DNA of 64,000 nucleotides from WHSW01 sp963846565 (GTDB taxonomy: Bacteria; Actinomycetota; Thermoleophilia; Solirubrobacterales; 70-9). The position numbers and the translations under genes were made by a program. The stretch is taken from the NCBI GenBank assembly GCA_963846565.1, contig CAWJWL010000004.1:1-64000 (forward strand), read 5' to 3'. Under the pieces are notes generated by a model. That model did not search any database and had not been told where the DNA came from. It was given only the letters and a program-made list of their open reading frames with translations. This document shows, in pieces, positions 26,113 to 32,597 of this stretch (the first letter of the stretch is position 1; each line of letters begins with the position of its first letter).

Positions 26113-27084
26113 ATGTCTGTGGGGCAGGCCCTGTCTACTCACCATGCGAGAAACGGCGGTTTTCCGGAACCGCTCGATGGCGAACGCGTGCGCGTGGTCG
26201 CGGCGCTCCACGCCGGCTGCGCCCAGGAGACGCGCGTGCGGATCCCGCATGCGGTCCCGGCGCGAGCCGTCCGCCGAGTGCGCTGCTCGAGCTGCTCCGA
26301 GGAGTTCGAGACGGAGACGATCGAGGAGCTCGAAGAAGGGTCGCGGACGGCGCGGCTCGTCGCCTACGGGAGCAGACTGCGCGCGGCACTCCCAAGTGTG
26401 AAGATGGGCATCCTGCCCACACTTCCCCTTCAAAGGATTGAGCCGTCGGGAAGCACATGGCGCCTCCTCAGCGTGCCCGCTGCGGCGGCCCTGGTGATCG
26501 GTGGCCTGCTCGTGATTCAGGGCAGCAGCTCCGAATCCGGGAACTCCGCGGGCGCGAGCCCGGTGCTGGAAGCACCCGCCGGCAACGTCACCCCGCCACC
26601 GTCGGGCGTCTCGACCGCCGCAGCTGAGACTGGCCGCGGCCCGGCCAAGCACACCGAGCTCGTCCAGGGGTCCAGCTACCACCTGATCTTGCCGGAGGGC
26701 TGGGAGAAGATCGACCCGCCCGGCGGCGCCACGTTCGCCGCCGTCTCCGCCGACGGCGACGCCGACGTGACCCTCTGGATCCGCGAGGACAAAAAGCTCG
26801 ACTTCCTCGACTTCGCCGAGCGCTCCCGCGACCAGCTCACCTCGCTCACCGGCTCCCAGCCGAAGACCGTGGAGGAGGTGATCGCGCCGACCCCCGAGGA
26901 GACCATCCTGCGGCTCGCCGCCAACGCGCCACCCGGCTCGCCGCAGTATGAGGTGCTCCTGCGGGCCGCCGGCCCCTACCGCTACTCGTTCTCGAGCACG
27001 CTTCAGCCCGGCGCCTCGCGAGAGACGATCGCCGGCCTCGACCTGATCAGCAACTCGCTCACCCCCGAAGCGGAGGCAGAGTGA
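26113..27084 (+). CDS. Membrane-anchored protein with zinc-ribbon-like N-terminus and extracytoplasmic domain
   Basis: The N-terminal part carries a CSSC pair in VRRVRCSSCSEEFETE and a lone upstream Cys (HAGCAQETRVRIPHAV), resembling an MJ0042-type zinc ribbon with one ligand missing. A single membrane helix (LLSVPAAAALVIGGLLVIQG) follows. The outside part has a Pro/Ser linker and a domain of about 140 residues (SSYHLILPEGWEKIDPPGGA, ADVTLWIREDKKLDFLDFAE) that looks like a PsbP/Mog1-type fold. The start is uncertain; ATG 26113 and TTG 26053 are in frame. It overlaps the next secreted-protein gene, and both precede the tail-collar genes. Function unknown. Confidence 0.6.
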   Translation: MSVGQALSTHHARNGGFPEPLDGERVRVVAALHAGCAQETRVRIPHAVPARAVRRVRCSSCSEEFETETIEELEEGSRTARLVAYGSRLRAALPSVKMGILPTLPLQRIEPSGSTWRLLSVPAAAALVIGGLLVIQGSSSESGNSAGASPVLEAPAGNVTPPPSGVSTAAAETGRGPAKHTELVQGSSYHLILPEGWEKIDPPGGATFAAVSADGDADVTLWIREDKKLDFLDFAERSRDQLTSLTGSQPKTVEEVIAPTPEETILRLAANAPPGSPQYEVLLRAAGPYRYSFSSTLQPGASRETIAGLDLISNSLTPEAEAE

Positions 27085-27917
27085 TGCTCGCGGGGAGGCG
27101 CAGGATCTTCGTGCTCGCGGCGCTCGCGCTCGCGATTCCGCTGCCGGCGCTCGCGCTCGAGGGTGGCACCGAGGAGGCCCCGGCAGGCGCCCCCGCCCCG
27201 CAGGCGCTCTCGGTCGCCACCTCGCTCGGGCGCTGCGGGATCGGTGAGGCCCAGGTCTTCTGCACCCTGAACGTCTCCTTCAACGCGGTCGACGGCGCGA
27301 GCTCCTACAGCGCCACCGTGACCCGCGCCGACGGCTCGGTCGTCGACTACGGCTCGGTCGACGCGGGCGGCACCTCCCTCTACGTCCCCTACGTCGGAGC
27401 GGGCAGCTACAGCGTGCGCGTTTCCGCCTACGGCGCTCTCCCCACGGAGGAGGGTGAGGACGGGCGCGAGGACACCGGCGCCGAGAAGGATCCGGGCAAC
27501 ATCATCGCCACCGACGAGGACCTCGCCGGGCCGGAGAGCGACGATCCGCGCGTCGCCGGCAACGCCGGCGCGGACGGCGACGCCGGCCAGGGCGAGACCG
27601 GCCAGGGCTCGATCGGCAACGCGACCTCGACCGAGAGCCCCGGCGCCGACGAGGGCGCCGCGCCGCCACCCGCCGCGCCGCCGCCGTGTCAGCCGACCCC
27701 GCCTCCGCCGCCGCCCGAGCTGCCGCCGCTGCCCGAGCCGCCGCCGCCGGACACCGATCCGGACAACCCGGACGAGGACGCCGACGGCATTCCGGACGCC
27801 GAGGAGCAGGTCGCTTACGACAAGGCCGTCGCCGACCGCGCCGCCGCGGAGGCCGCCGCAGCCGCGGCCCAGCCCGAGTCCGTCGAGTGCCCGGCCGCCC
27901 CGCCCACGGGTCCGTAA
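27081..27917 (+). CDS. Secreted Pro-rich protein with FN3-like domain and calcium-binding-type repeat
   Basis: A signal peptide (RRRIFVLAALALAIPLPALA) leads into a beta-sandwich-like domain (NVSFNAVDGASSYSATVTRA, LYVPYVGAGSYSVRVSAYG) that resembles fibronectin type III. Next come an Asp/Gly-rich linker, a Pro-rich stretch with runs of six prolines, and an acidic DPDNPDEDADGIPDAEEQ segment like a thrombospondin type-3 or EF-hand-like calcium loop, ending in an Ala-rich helix. Four Cys residues could form disulfides. It overlaps the preceding gene by four bases (GTGA). It is probably cell-surface or extracellular; I cannot name a family. Confidence 0.7.
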   Translation: MMLAGRRRIFVLAALALAIPLPALALEGGTEEAPAGAPAPQALSVATSLGRCGIGEAQVFCTLNVSFNAVDGASSYSATVTRADGSVVDYGSVDAGGTSLYVPYVGAGSYSVRVSAYGALPTEEGEDGREDTGAEKDPGNIIATDEDLAGPESDDPRVAGNAGADGDAGQGETGQGSIGNATSTESPGADEGAAPPPAAPPPCQPTPPPPPPELPPLPEPPPPDTDPDNPDEDADGIPDAEEQVAYDKAVADRAAAEAAAAAAQPESVECPAAPPTGP

Positions 27918-27939
27918 AGGCACTCACACCGCGCCGCAC

Positions 27940-27968
27940 TTGCTTTGCGGGCACGGAGTGCGGATAAT
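27940..27968 (+). promoter_or_regulatory. Consensus-like promoter of the tail-collar operon
   Basis: TTGCTT (27940-27945) and GATAAT (27963-27968) are separated by exactly 17 bases, one of the best sigma-70-type promoters in the window. The predicted start near 27975 leaves a leader of about 150 bases before ATG 28128, unusual in a segment where many genes are leaderless. I see no riboswitch in the leader. Confidence 0.7.
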
Positions 27969-28127
27969 GGGGTTTGCTGTGAGAGCGGGGGGATCGATCG
28001 CGACCGAACGACACCTTGAGAGGGCAGACCGGCCGCGCGGGCGCGCGATTGCGACGGTCGGCGCGACTCACGACTCCATGACAGGATTGACCGGCGCAGC
28101 CGACGGCGTCTGCGAGAACACTCCCTG

Positions 28128-28628
28128 ATGGCCGAGCCCTTCCTCACCGAGATCCGGATCATGAGCTTTCACTTCCCGCCCAAGGGCTGGGCGTTCTGCA
28201 ACGGCCAGCTCCTGCCGATCAACCAGAACCAGGCGGTGTTCGCGCTCCTCGGGACTACCTACGGCGGCGACGGGCGAACGAACTTCGCCCTCCCGAACCT
28301 CCAGGGGCGCACGCCGATCCACGTCGGCTCAGGTCACACGCTCGGGGAGGCCGGCGGCGAGCAGGCGCACACGCTCAACGCGGCCGAGCTCCCGGAGCAC
28401 ACGCACGCGCTGCAGGCGTCCGGGTCGGCGGGCGACACGGCGGTGCCGACGAACAAGGTGCCGGCGGCGAGCCCGAGCGCGCTCTACCGGCCGCAGGGCG
28501 CCCTCGCGCAAACCGCGCGCCGCAATGTGACCCAAGTCGGCGGCGGCCAGCCCCACCTGAACATGCAGCCATTCCTCGCGCTCAACTTCTGCATCGCGCT
28601 GCAGGGCATCTTCCCGTCACCGAACTGA
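28128..28628 (+). CDS. Phage tail-collar domain protein 1 (COG4675, MdpB-like)
   Basis: This 166-residue single-domain protein belongs to the Collar family (PF07484), found at the tips of short phage tail fibres and as stand-alone Microcystin-dependent (Mdp) proteins in free-living bacteria. Signatures are KGWAFCNGQLLPINQNQAVF, ALLGTTYGGDGRTNFALPNL, the His cluster ELPEHTHAL and the closing QPHLNMQPFLALNF, GIFPSPN. There is no signal peptide and no other phage gene nearby. It is the first of three tandem paralogues (12- and 10-base gaps), so they are probably co-expressed and may form a hetero-assembly. Function unknown. Confidence 0.85.
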   Translation: MAEPFLTEIRIMSFHFPPKGWAFCNGQLLPINQNQAVFALLGTTYGGDGRTNFALPNLQGRTPIHVGSGHTLGEAGGEQAHTLNAAELPEHTHALQASGSAGDTAVPTNKVPAASPSALYRPQGALAQTARRNVTQVGGGQPHLNMQPFLALNFCIALQGIFPSPN

Positions 28629-28640
28629 GGATCAAGGGGA

Positions 28641-29150
28641 ATGGCACAGCCATACATCGGTGAGGTCCGGATGTTCGCCGGCAACTTCGCCCCGACGGGG
28701 TGGATGTTCTGCAACGGACAGGTTGTGCCGATCTCCGAGAACGACGCGCTCTTCAATCTCATCGGCACGACCTACGGCGGCGACGGGGTGACCGTCTTCG
28801 CGCTTCCCGACCTGCGCGGACGGATCCCGATCCATTTCGGTGACAGCTTCATCCTCGCCGAGACCGGAGGCGCTGAAGAGGTCGCGCTCACAGAGCAGCA
28901 CATTCCGTCGCACAGCCACCCCCTGCGGGGGACGAATCGCACCGCGACCCGGGAGAACCCGGGCGGCAACTTCCACGCCCAGTTCCCGCAGGCAAACGTC
29001 TTCCCCTACACCGCGGAGGCGCCGAACGTGAACATGGCCGCGTCCGTGATCGCGCCGGTGGGCGGAAGCCAGCCGCACGCCAACTTCCAGCCGTACCTCT
29101 GTGTCAGCTTCATCATCTCGATGTTCGGCATCTTCCCGCCCCGGAACTAG
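28641..29150 (+). CDS. Phage tail-collar domain protein 2 (COG4675)
   Basis: This 169-residue paralogue of its neighbours has TGWMFCNGQVVPISENDALF, NLIGTTYGGDGVTVFALPDL, RGRIPIHFGD, HSHPL and GGSQPHANFQPYLCVSFII with GIFPPRN at the end. It has the most divergent central segment of the three (the variable loop around residues 95-130), as expected if each copy binds a different partner or surface. AAGGGGA precedes ATG 28641. It lies 12 bases after collar gene 1. Confidence 0.85.
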   Translation: MAQPYIGEVRMFAGNFAPTGWMFCNGQVVPISENDALFNLIGTTYGGDGVTVFALPDLRGRIPIHFGDSFILAETGGAEEVALTEQHIPSHSHPLRGTNRTATRENPGGNFHAQFPQANVFPYTAEAPNVNMAASVIAPVGGSQPHANFQPYLCVSFIISMFGIFPPRN

Positions 29151-29160
29151 GAGCTTTGCG

Positions 29161-29685
29161 ATGGCCGATCCATTCATTGCCGAGATCCGGGTCTTCCCGT
29201 TCAACTTCGCCCCGAAAGGCTGGGCGCACTGCAACGGTCAGCTGCTCCCGATCTCTCAGAACACGGCGCTGTTCTCGCTCCTCGGGACGACGTACGGCGG
29301 CGACGGAAAGTCGAACTTCGCCCTCCCGAATCTGCAGGGCTCGGCGGCGATGAACCCGGGCCAGGGGCGCGGCCTCAGCAACCACCACCTCGGGGAGTTC
29401 GGTGGCTCGGAGACGGTGACGCTGCTCGAAAGCGAGATCCCGGCCCACACGCACACCCTGCGGGCGAACTCCGCGATCGGCAATGAGCCCGCGCCCGAAG
29501 GCAACACCCCTGCCCGCCCGGCCGCCACCAAGGTCTACCAGTCGAACACGAGCCAGAACCTGGTCCCGATGGCGCCGCAGGCGCTGCGACGGGCGGGCGG
29601 CGACCAACCCCACGACAACATGCAGCCCTACCTGACCATGTTCTTCAACATTGCCCTCCAGGGAGTCTTCCCCCCGCGAAACTGA
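29161..29685 (+). CDS. Phage tail-collar domain protein 3 (COG4675)
   Basis: This 174-residue third paralogue has KGWAHCNGQLLPISQNTALF, SLLGTTYGGDGKSNFALPNL, the EIPAHTHTLRANS His cluster, then GGDQPHDNMQPYLTMFF and GVFPPRN. It resembles copy 1 more than copy 2. TAGGAG precedes ATG 29161. Its 3' end overlaps the GNAT gene by 35 bases, so the acetyltransferase is likely part of the same transcript. Confidence 0.85.
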   Translation: MADPFIAEIRVFPFNFAPKGWAHCNGQLLPISQNTALFSLLGTTYGGDGKSNFALPNLQGSAAMNPGQGRGLSNHHLGEFGGSETVTLLESEIPAHTHTLRANSAIGNEPAPEGNTPARPAATKVYQSNTSQNLVPMAPQALRRAGGDQPHDNMQPYLTMFFNIALQGVFPPRN

Positions 29686-30151
29686 GGTCGGGCTGCGAGC
29701 GGTCGCCGAGGCCGATCGCGAGTTCCTGCTCTCCGTCTACGCCAGCACCCGCGAGGCGGAGCTCGCGCGGGTCGCGTGGCCGGCCGGCGGCAAGGAGGCT
29801 TTCCTGCGCCAGCAGTTCGAGGCCCAGGACACCTACTGGCGCGAGCAGCGCCCCGAAGCGGTCTTTCAGGTGATCGAGGTCGGCGGCGAGCCCGCCGGGC
29901 GCCTCTACGTGGACGCACAGCCCGACGAGGTGCGGATCGTCGACATCGCGCTCCTGCCGGGCTTTCGCGGGCGCGGCATCGGGACCGCGCTGCTCCGCGA
30001 GATCATCGAGCGCGCCGAAGCCGATCGGATCCCGGTGACCATCCACGTCGAGCAGCAGAACCCGGCGCGCTCGCTCTATCAGCGTCTCGGCTTCGAGCGC
30101 GTCGAGACGCACGGCATATACGACCTGCTCCAACGCTCGCCCGCGACCTAG
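29651..30151 (+). CDS. GNAT-family acetyltransferase linked to the tail-collar operon
   Basis: This 166-residue N-acetyltransferase has the acetyl-CoA loop LPGFRGRGIGTALLREII, IVDIALLPG as the beta-4 strand, and the motif B helix NPARSLYQRLGFERV. The only plausible start is TTG 29651, inside the end of collar gene 3, so translation is coupled. The conserved part begins around VGLRAVAEADREFLLSVYAS. Fixed linkage to the collar genes suggests it modifies a collar protein or its partner, but this is inference. Confidence 0.8.
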   Translation: MPSRESSPRETEVGLRAVAEADREFLLSVYASTREAELARVAWPAGGKEAFLRQQFEAQDTYWREQRPEAVFQVIEVGGEPAGRLYVDAQPDEVRIVDIALLPGFRGRGIGTALLREIIERAEADRIPVTIHVEQQNPARSLYQRLGFERVETHGIYDLLQRSPAT

Positions 30152-30462
30152 GTGAAGATCGCCTCGTAGCTCGTCTCGCCGTCGTCCCCGGCCACCGGGA
30201 CGATGAAGATCTCGAGGCGGCCGACCGCCTCGTGCTCGAACGGATAGGTGGCCTGCGGGAGGCGCGGCTCCGCCGGGCCGCGGAAAAGGAGCGCGTACGG
30301 CTCGCCGCGGATCCCGGTGGCCTCGGCGGGCGGCGCCGTTGTCGCCTTCGCCTCGACCAGCTCGAGCTCGACCGGATCCGCCTCGAGCTGGGACGAGGGG
30401 TCGACGGCGTAGCTCTCCCCGAGCGTGGCGGCGAAGGTCGCGAGCGTCGGTTCCGAGTCCAT
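30148..30462 (-). CDS. DUF6916-like small domain protein
   Basis: This 104-residue protein with no signal peptide starts MDSEPTLATFAATLGESYAV. Key segments are VELELVEAK, EPYALLFRGPAEPRLPQATY and GRLEIFIVPVAGD, then YEAIFT. These resemble the DUF6916 domain, and the same pattern (RFELRDAGAQVLRL, DAFSLRLRGGGEPLDSGIH, LGLFDLFISPIDASG, DYELLVDR) occurs in the Tat-exported protein encoded 11 bases upstream. It is convergent with the GNAT gene with a four-base overlap. Function unknown; context links it to tail-collar proteins. Confidence 0.6.
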   Translation of the reverse strand: MDSEPTLATFAATLGESYAVDPSSQLEADPVELELVEAKATTAPPAEATGIRGEPYALLFRGPAEPRLPQATYPFEHEAVGRLEIFIVPVAGDDGETSYEAIFT

Positions 30463-30473
30463 CGGCGGCGGCG

Positions 30474-31232
30474 TCAGCGAAGCCGCAGCGTGCGCCGCGC
30501 GGCCGACTCGTAGCCGGCCCCGTCGACGATCTCGAGCCGCAGCGCGTAGCGGCCGGACGGCGCCTCGGCGCGCGGCGTGAAGCGCAGGCGGACCGCCGAG
30601 CCGTCGGGATGGCCGACCGCGCGGGCGACCGCGCGACCGTGCCGAAGCAGCGAACCGCGCACGATCTCGGCGCCGGAGTCCAGGGTCGCGTCGACGACGA
30701 GACCGCGGCCGCGGCCGCGGCGAATCGTGGCGCCGAGCAACCGTACGGGCGGCGCGGGAGTGCGGCCGTTCGCAGCGCCCGTGCCACCGCTGCCCGGCAC
30801 CCGGACGGTGCGGTCGACCAAGAGCTCGTAGTCCCTCTCGGAGCCGGACGCGTCGATCGGCGAGATGAACAGATCGAAGAGGCCGAGGTCACGGTGGTGG
30901 AGGCGGTGGATGCCGCTGTCGAGCGGCTCGCCACCCCCTCGCAGGCGCAGGGAGAAGGCATCCTCACGGCCGGCGAGCGCCGGGTCCGTGAGGTCGTCGA
31001 CCGAGATCAGCCGCAGAACCTGCGCTCCGGCGTCGCGCAGCTCGAACCGGTCGTCCGAGAGCGCCATGTAGGTGGAGCGGCGGAGCGGGGCGGGCACCGT
31101 CGGGGTGGTGGCGGCAGCGACCCCCTCCAGATGCCCGAGGCCGCCGAGCCCGGCCACGGCGGTGCCGGCGGCGCCCGCCTGCACGAGGCGGCGGCGCGTG
31201 AGCGTTCCCGGTTGCATACTCGCTTCGTTCAT
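30474..31232 (-). CDS. Tat-exported protein with DUF6916-like domain
   Basis: This 252-residue precursor has a clear twin-arginine signal: TRRRLVQAGAAGTAVAGLGG. After it comes a DUF6916-like beta domain (residues about 50-130), then an Arg/Gly-rich linker and a beta-rich C-terminal domain (GSLLRHGRAVARAVGHPDGS, APSGRYALRLEIVDGAG) that looks Ig-like. Tat export implies folding before secretion. GGGGGAG lies directly before ATG 31232; ATG 31217 is a better-spaced alternative. It is co-transcribed with the small DUF6916-like gene and faces the collar operon. Confidence 0.65.
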   Translation of the reverse strand: MNEASMQPGTLTRRRLVQAGAAGTAVAGLGGLGHLEGVAAATTPTVPAPLRRSTYMALSDDRFELRDAGAQVLRLISVDDLTDPALAGREDAFSLRLRGGGEPLDSGIHRLHHRDLGLFDLFISPIDASGSERDYELLVDRTVRVPGSGGTGAANGRTPAPPVRLLGATIRRGRGRGLVVDATLDSGAEIVRGSLLRHGRAVARAVGHPDGSAVRLRFTPRAEAPSGRYALRLEIVDGAGYESAARRTLRLR

Positions 31233-31299
31233 CTCCCCCGCTTCCAGGTCATTCTGACCGCTCCGCCCCCGGAAAGCAAGATCGGGTAGTTCTCTGTCG

Positions 31300-31905
31300 A
31301 TGAGCGCGCCGCCCGCTTGGACCCTGCCGTTCCTGATCGCCGCGCTCGCGCTGCCGATCGTCGCCGGCTTCTCCGTCGGCGGGCCCGGCCTCGGGCTCGC
31401 GATCGGAGCGCTCGCCGTCGTCGCCGTCGTGATCGTCGCGGCGCGGGCGAAGCCCCGGAGCACGATCGAGACGGCCCGCTCGACCGACGGCCGGCGCCGC
31501 ATCCTCGTCGTCACGACCCAGGACCTGGACGAGCCTGCGACGACCGAGAAGATCGCTGCCGCCGCCGATCTCCACGACGATGAGGAAACCGAGATCGTCG
31601 TCCTCGCCCCGGCGCGGACGGCCTTCCTCGACCGCTGGGCGTCCGACGAGCGCGCGGCGCGCGCCGATGCGCAGCGCATCCTGGTGCTCGGCGCGGCCTC
31701 GCTCGGCAAGGCCGATGTGCCGGTGCGGGCGCGGGTGGGCGATGCCGACGTCGTGCTCGCGGTGGAGGACGAGCTCCGCACGTTCGCGGCCACCGAGGTG
31801 ATCCTCGTGACCGGCCCGTCGCAGGATGACGCCGATGGTGAGCGGGCGGCGAGGGAGCTCGGCGAGCGGGTCGCTCAGCCGCTCACGCGGCTGGTCGTCG
31901 GCTGA
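31300..31905 (+). CDS. Membrane protein with universal-stress-protein-like domain
   Basis: This 201-residue protein has two N-terminal membrane helices (LPFLIAALALPIVAGFSVGG and GLAIGALAVVAVVIVAARA), then a cytoplasmic alpha/beta domain (RRILVVTTQDLDEPATTEKI, TEIVVLAPA, ATEVILVTGPSQ) resembling UspA-type nucleotide-binding folds but lacking a clear GxxGxxxxS(S/T) ATP loop. No partner is evident. Its last 23 bases overlap the convergent tetR gene. Confidence 0.6.
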   Translation: MSAPPAWTLPFLIAALALPIVAGFSVGGPGLGLAIGALAVVAVVIVAARAKPRSTIETARSTDGRRRILVVTTQDLDEPATTEKIAAAADLHDDEETEIVVLAPARTAFLDRWASDERAARADAQRILVLGAASLGKADVPVRARVGDADVVLAVEDELRTFAATEVILVTGPSQDDADGERAARELGERVAQPLTRLVVG

Positions 31906-32512
31906 GGCCGTCCCAGAGCAACAGCGTCCCCGCCTCGACCAGGTGCTCGCGAGTCGTGCCGCGGTTGTGGCGGCGCGACTCGACGGCGCCGACGAGAGCG
32001 GCAATCAGCATCTCGACCATCACGGTCATCGTGCGCCCGTCCGAGTCGATCCCCGCCTCGCGGGCGTCGGCGGCGAGCAACGCCCTGACCGCGTGGACGC
32101 GACCGTCGAACACCTGGCGCCAGGCAGCATCGATCTCGGGGTCGCCGTGGGTCGCGTTGCCGAACAGCAGGCTCCAGGCCGCGGGGCTCCGCTCGGCGAA
32201 GCGGAAGACGGCGTCCATCGTCGCGTGCATCCGCTCCTCGGCGCTGCCCTCCCCGGTGATCTGCGCGGCGACGTAGCCGAGGAAGATCCCGTTCTGCTCC
32301 TCGAGCAGGGCGAGGAAGAGGTCCTTCTTCGAATCGAAGTGGTCATAGAGGACCGCGCGGGTGATCCCGGCCGCCTCCGCGATCTCCCCCATCGACGTGG
32401 CGCCGTAGCCGCGAGTCGCGAAGGCCTCGAGCGCCGCCTCGAGGATTCCCGCCCGGCGCGCGGCGGCGCTCAGGCGGCGCTTCGGTTGCGGCTCCGTCAC
32501 GGTAACCGACAT
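31883..32512 (-). CDS. TetR/AcrR-family repressor of the adjacent oxidation operon
   Basis: This 209-residue protein has helix-turn-helix RAGILEAALEAFATRGYGAT, then SMGEIAEAAGITRAVLYDHF, and a C-terminal ligand-binding domain. The start is ATG 32512, six bases after a TAACCT -10 box (32524-32519). It is divergent from the flavoprotein gene at 32598, and the palindrome in that gene's promoter spacer is the obvious operator. A hydrophobic or terpenoid ligand is plausible given the target operon. Confidence 0.85.
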   Translation of the reverse strand: MSVTVTEPQPKRRLSAAARRAGILEAALEAFATRGYGATSMGEIAEAAGITRAVLYDHFDSKKDLFLALLEEQNGIFLGYVAAQITGEGSAEERMHATMDAVFRFAERSPAAWSLLFGNATHGDPEIDAAWRQVFDGRVHAVRALLAADAREAGIDSDGRTMTVMVEMLIAALVGAVESRRHNRGTTREHLVEAGTLLLWDGLSRRPAA

Positions 32513-32561
32513 GTTCGTAGGTTATCAACGGCCTCGGGTCGCGCTTTCATAGGGCATGAAG

Positions 32562-32591
32562 TTGACAAACCGACAGATCTGTTGGTAAGTT
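32562..32591 (+). promoter_or_regulatory. Promoter with TetR operator filling the -35/-10 spacer
   Basis: TTGACA (32562-32567) and TAAGTT (32586-32591) are 18 bases apart. ACCGACAGATCTGTTGGT (32569-32586), a 16-of-18 palindrome, fills the spacer. Occupancy would exclude RNA polymerase. GTG 32598 follows the -10 by six bases, so the transcript is probably leaderless. The AGATCT centre is shared with the palindromes at 11921 and 15064. Confidence 0.8.
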
Positions 32592-32597
32592 CGCGCC

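Noticed and set aside
28128..29685. A prophage remnant
   Set aside because: Only collar-domain proteins are present. No integrase, terminase, capsid, tail-tube, holin or lysin gene and no att-like repeats are seen.
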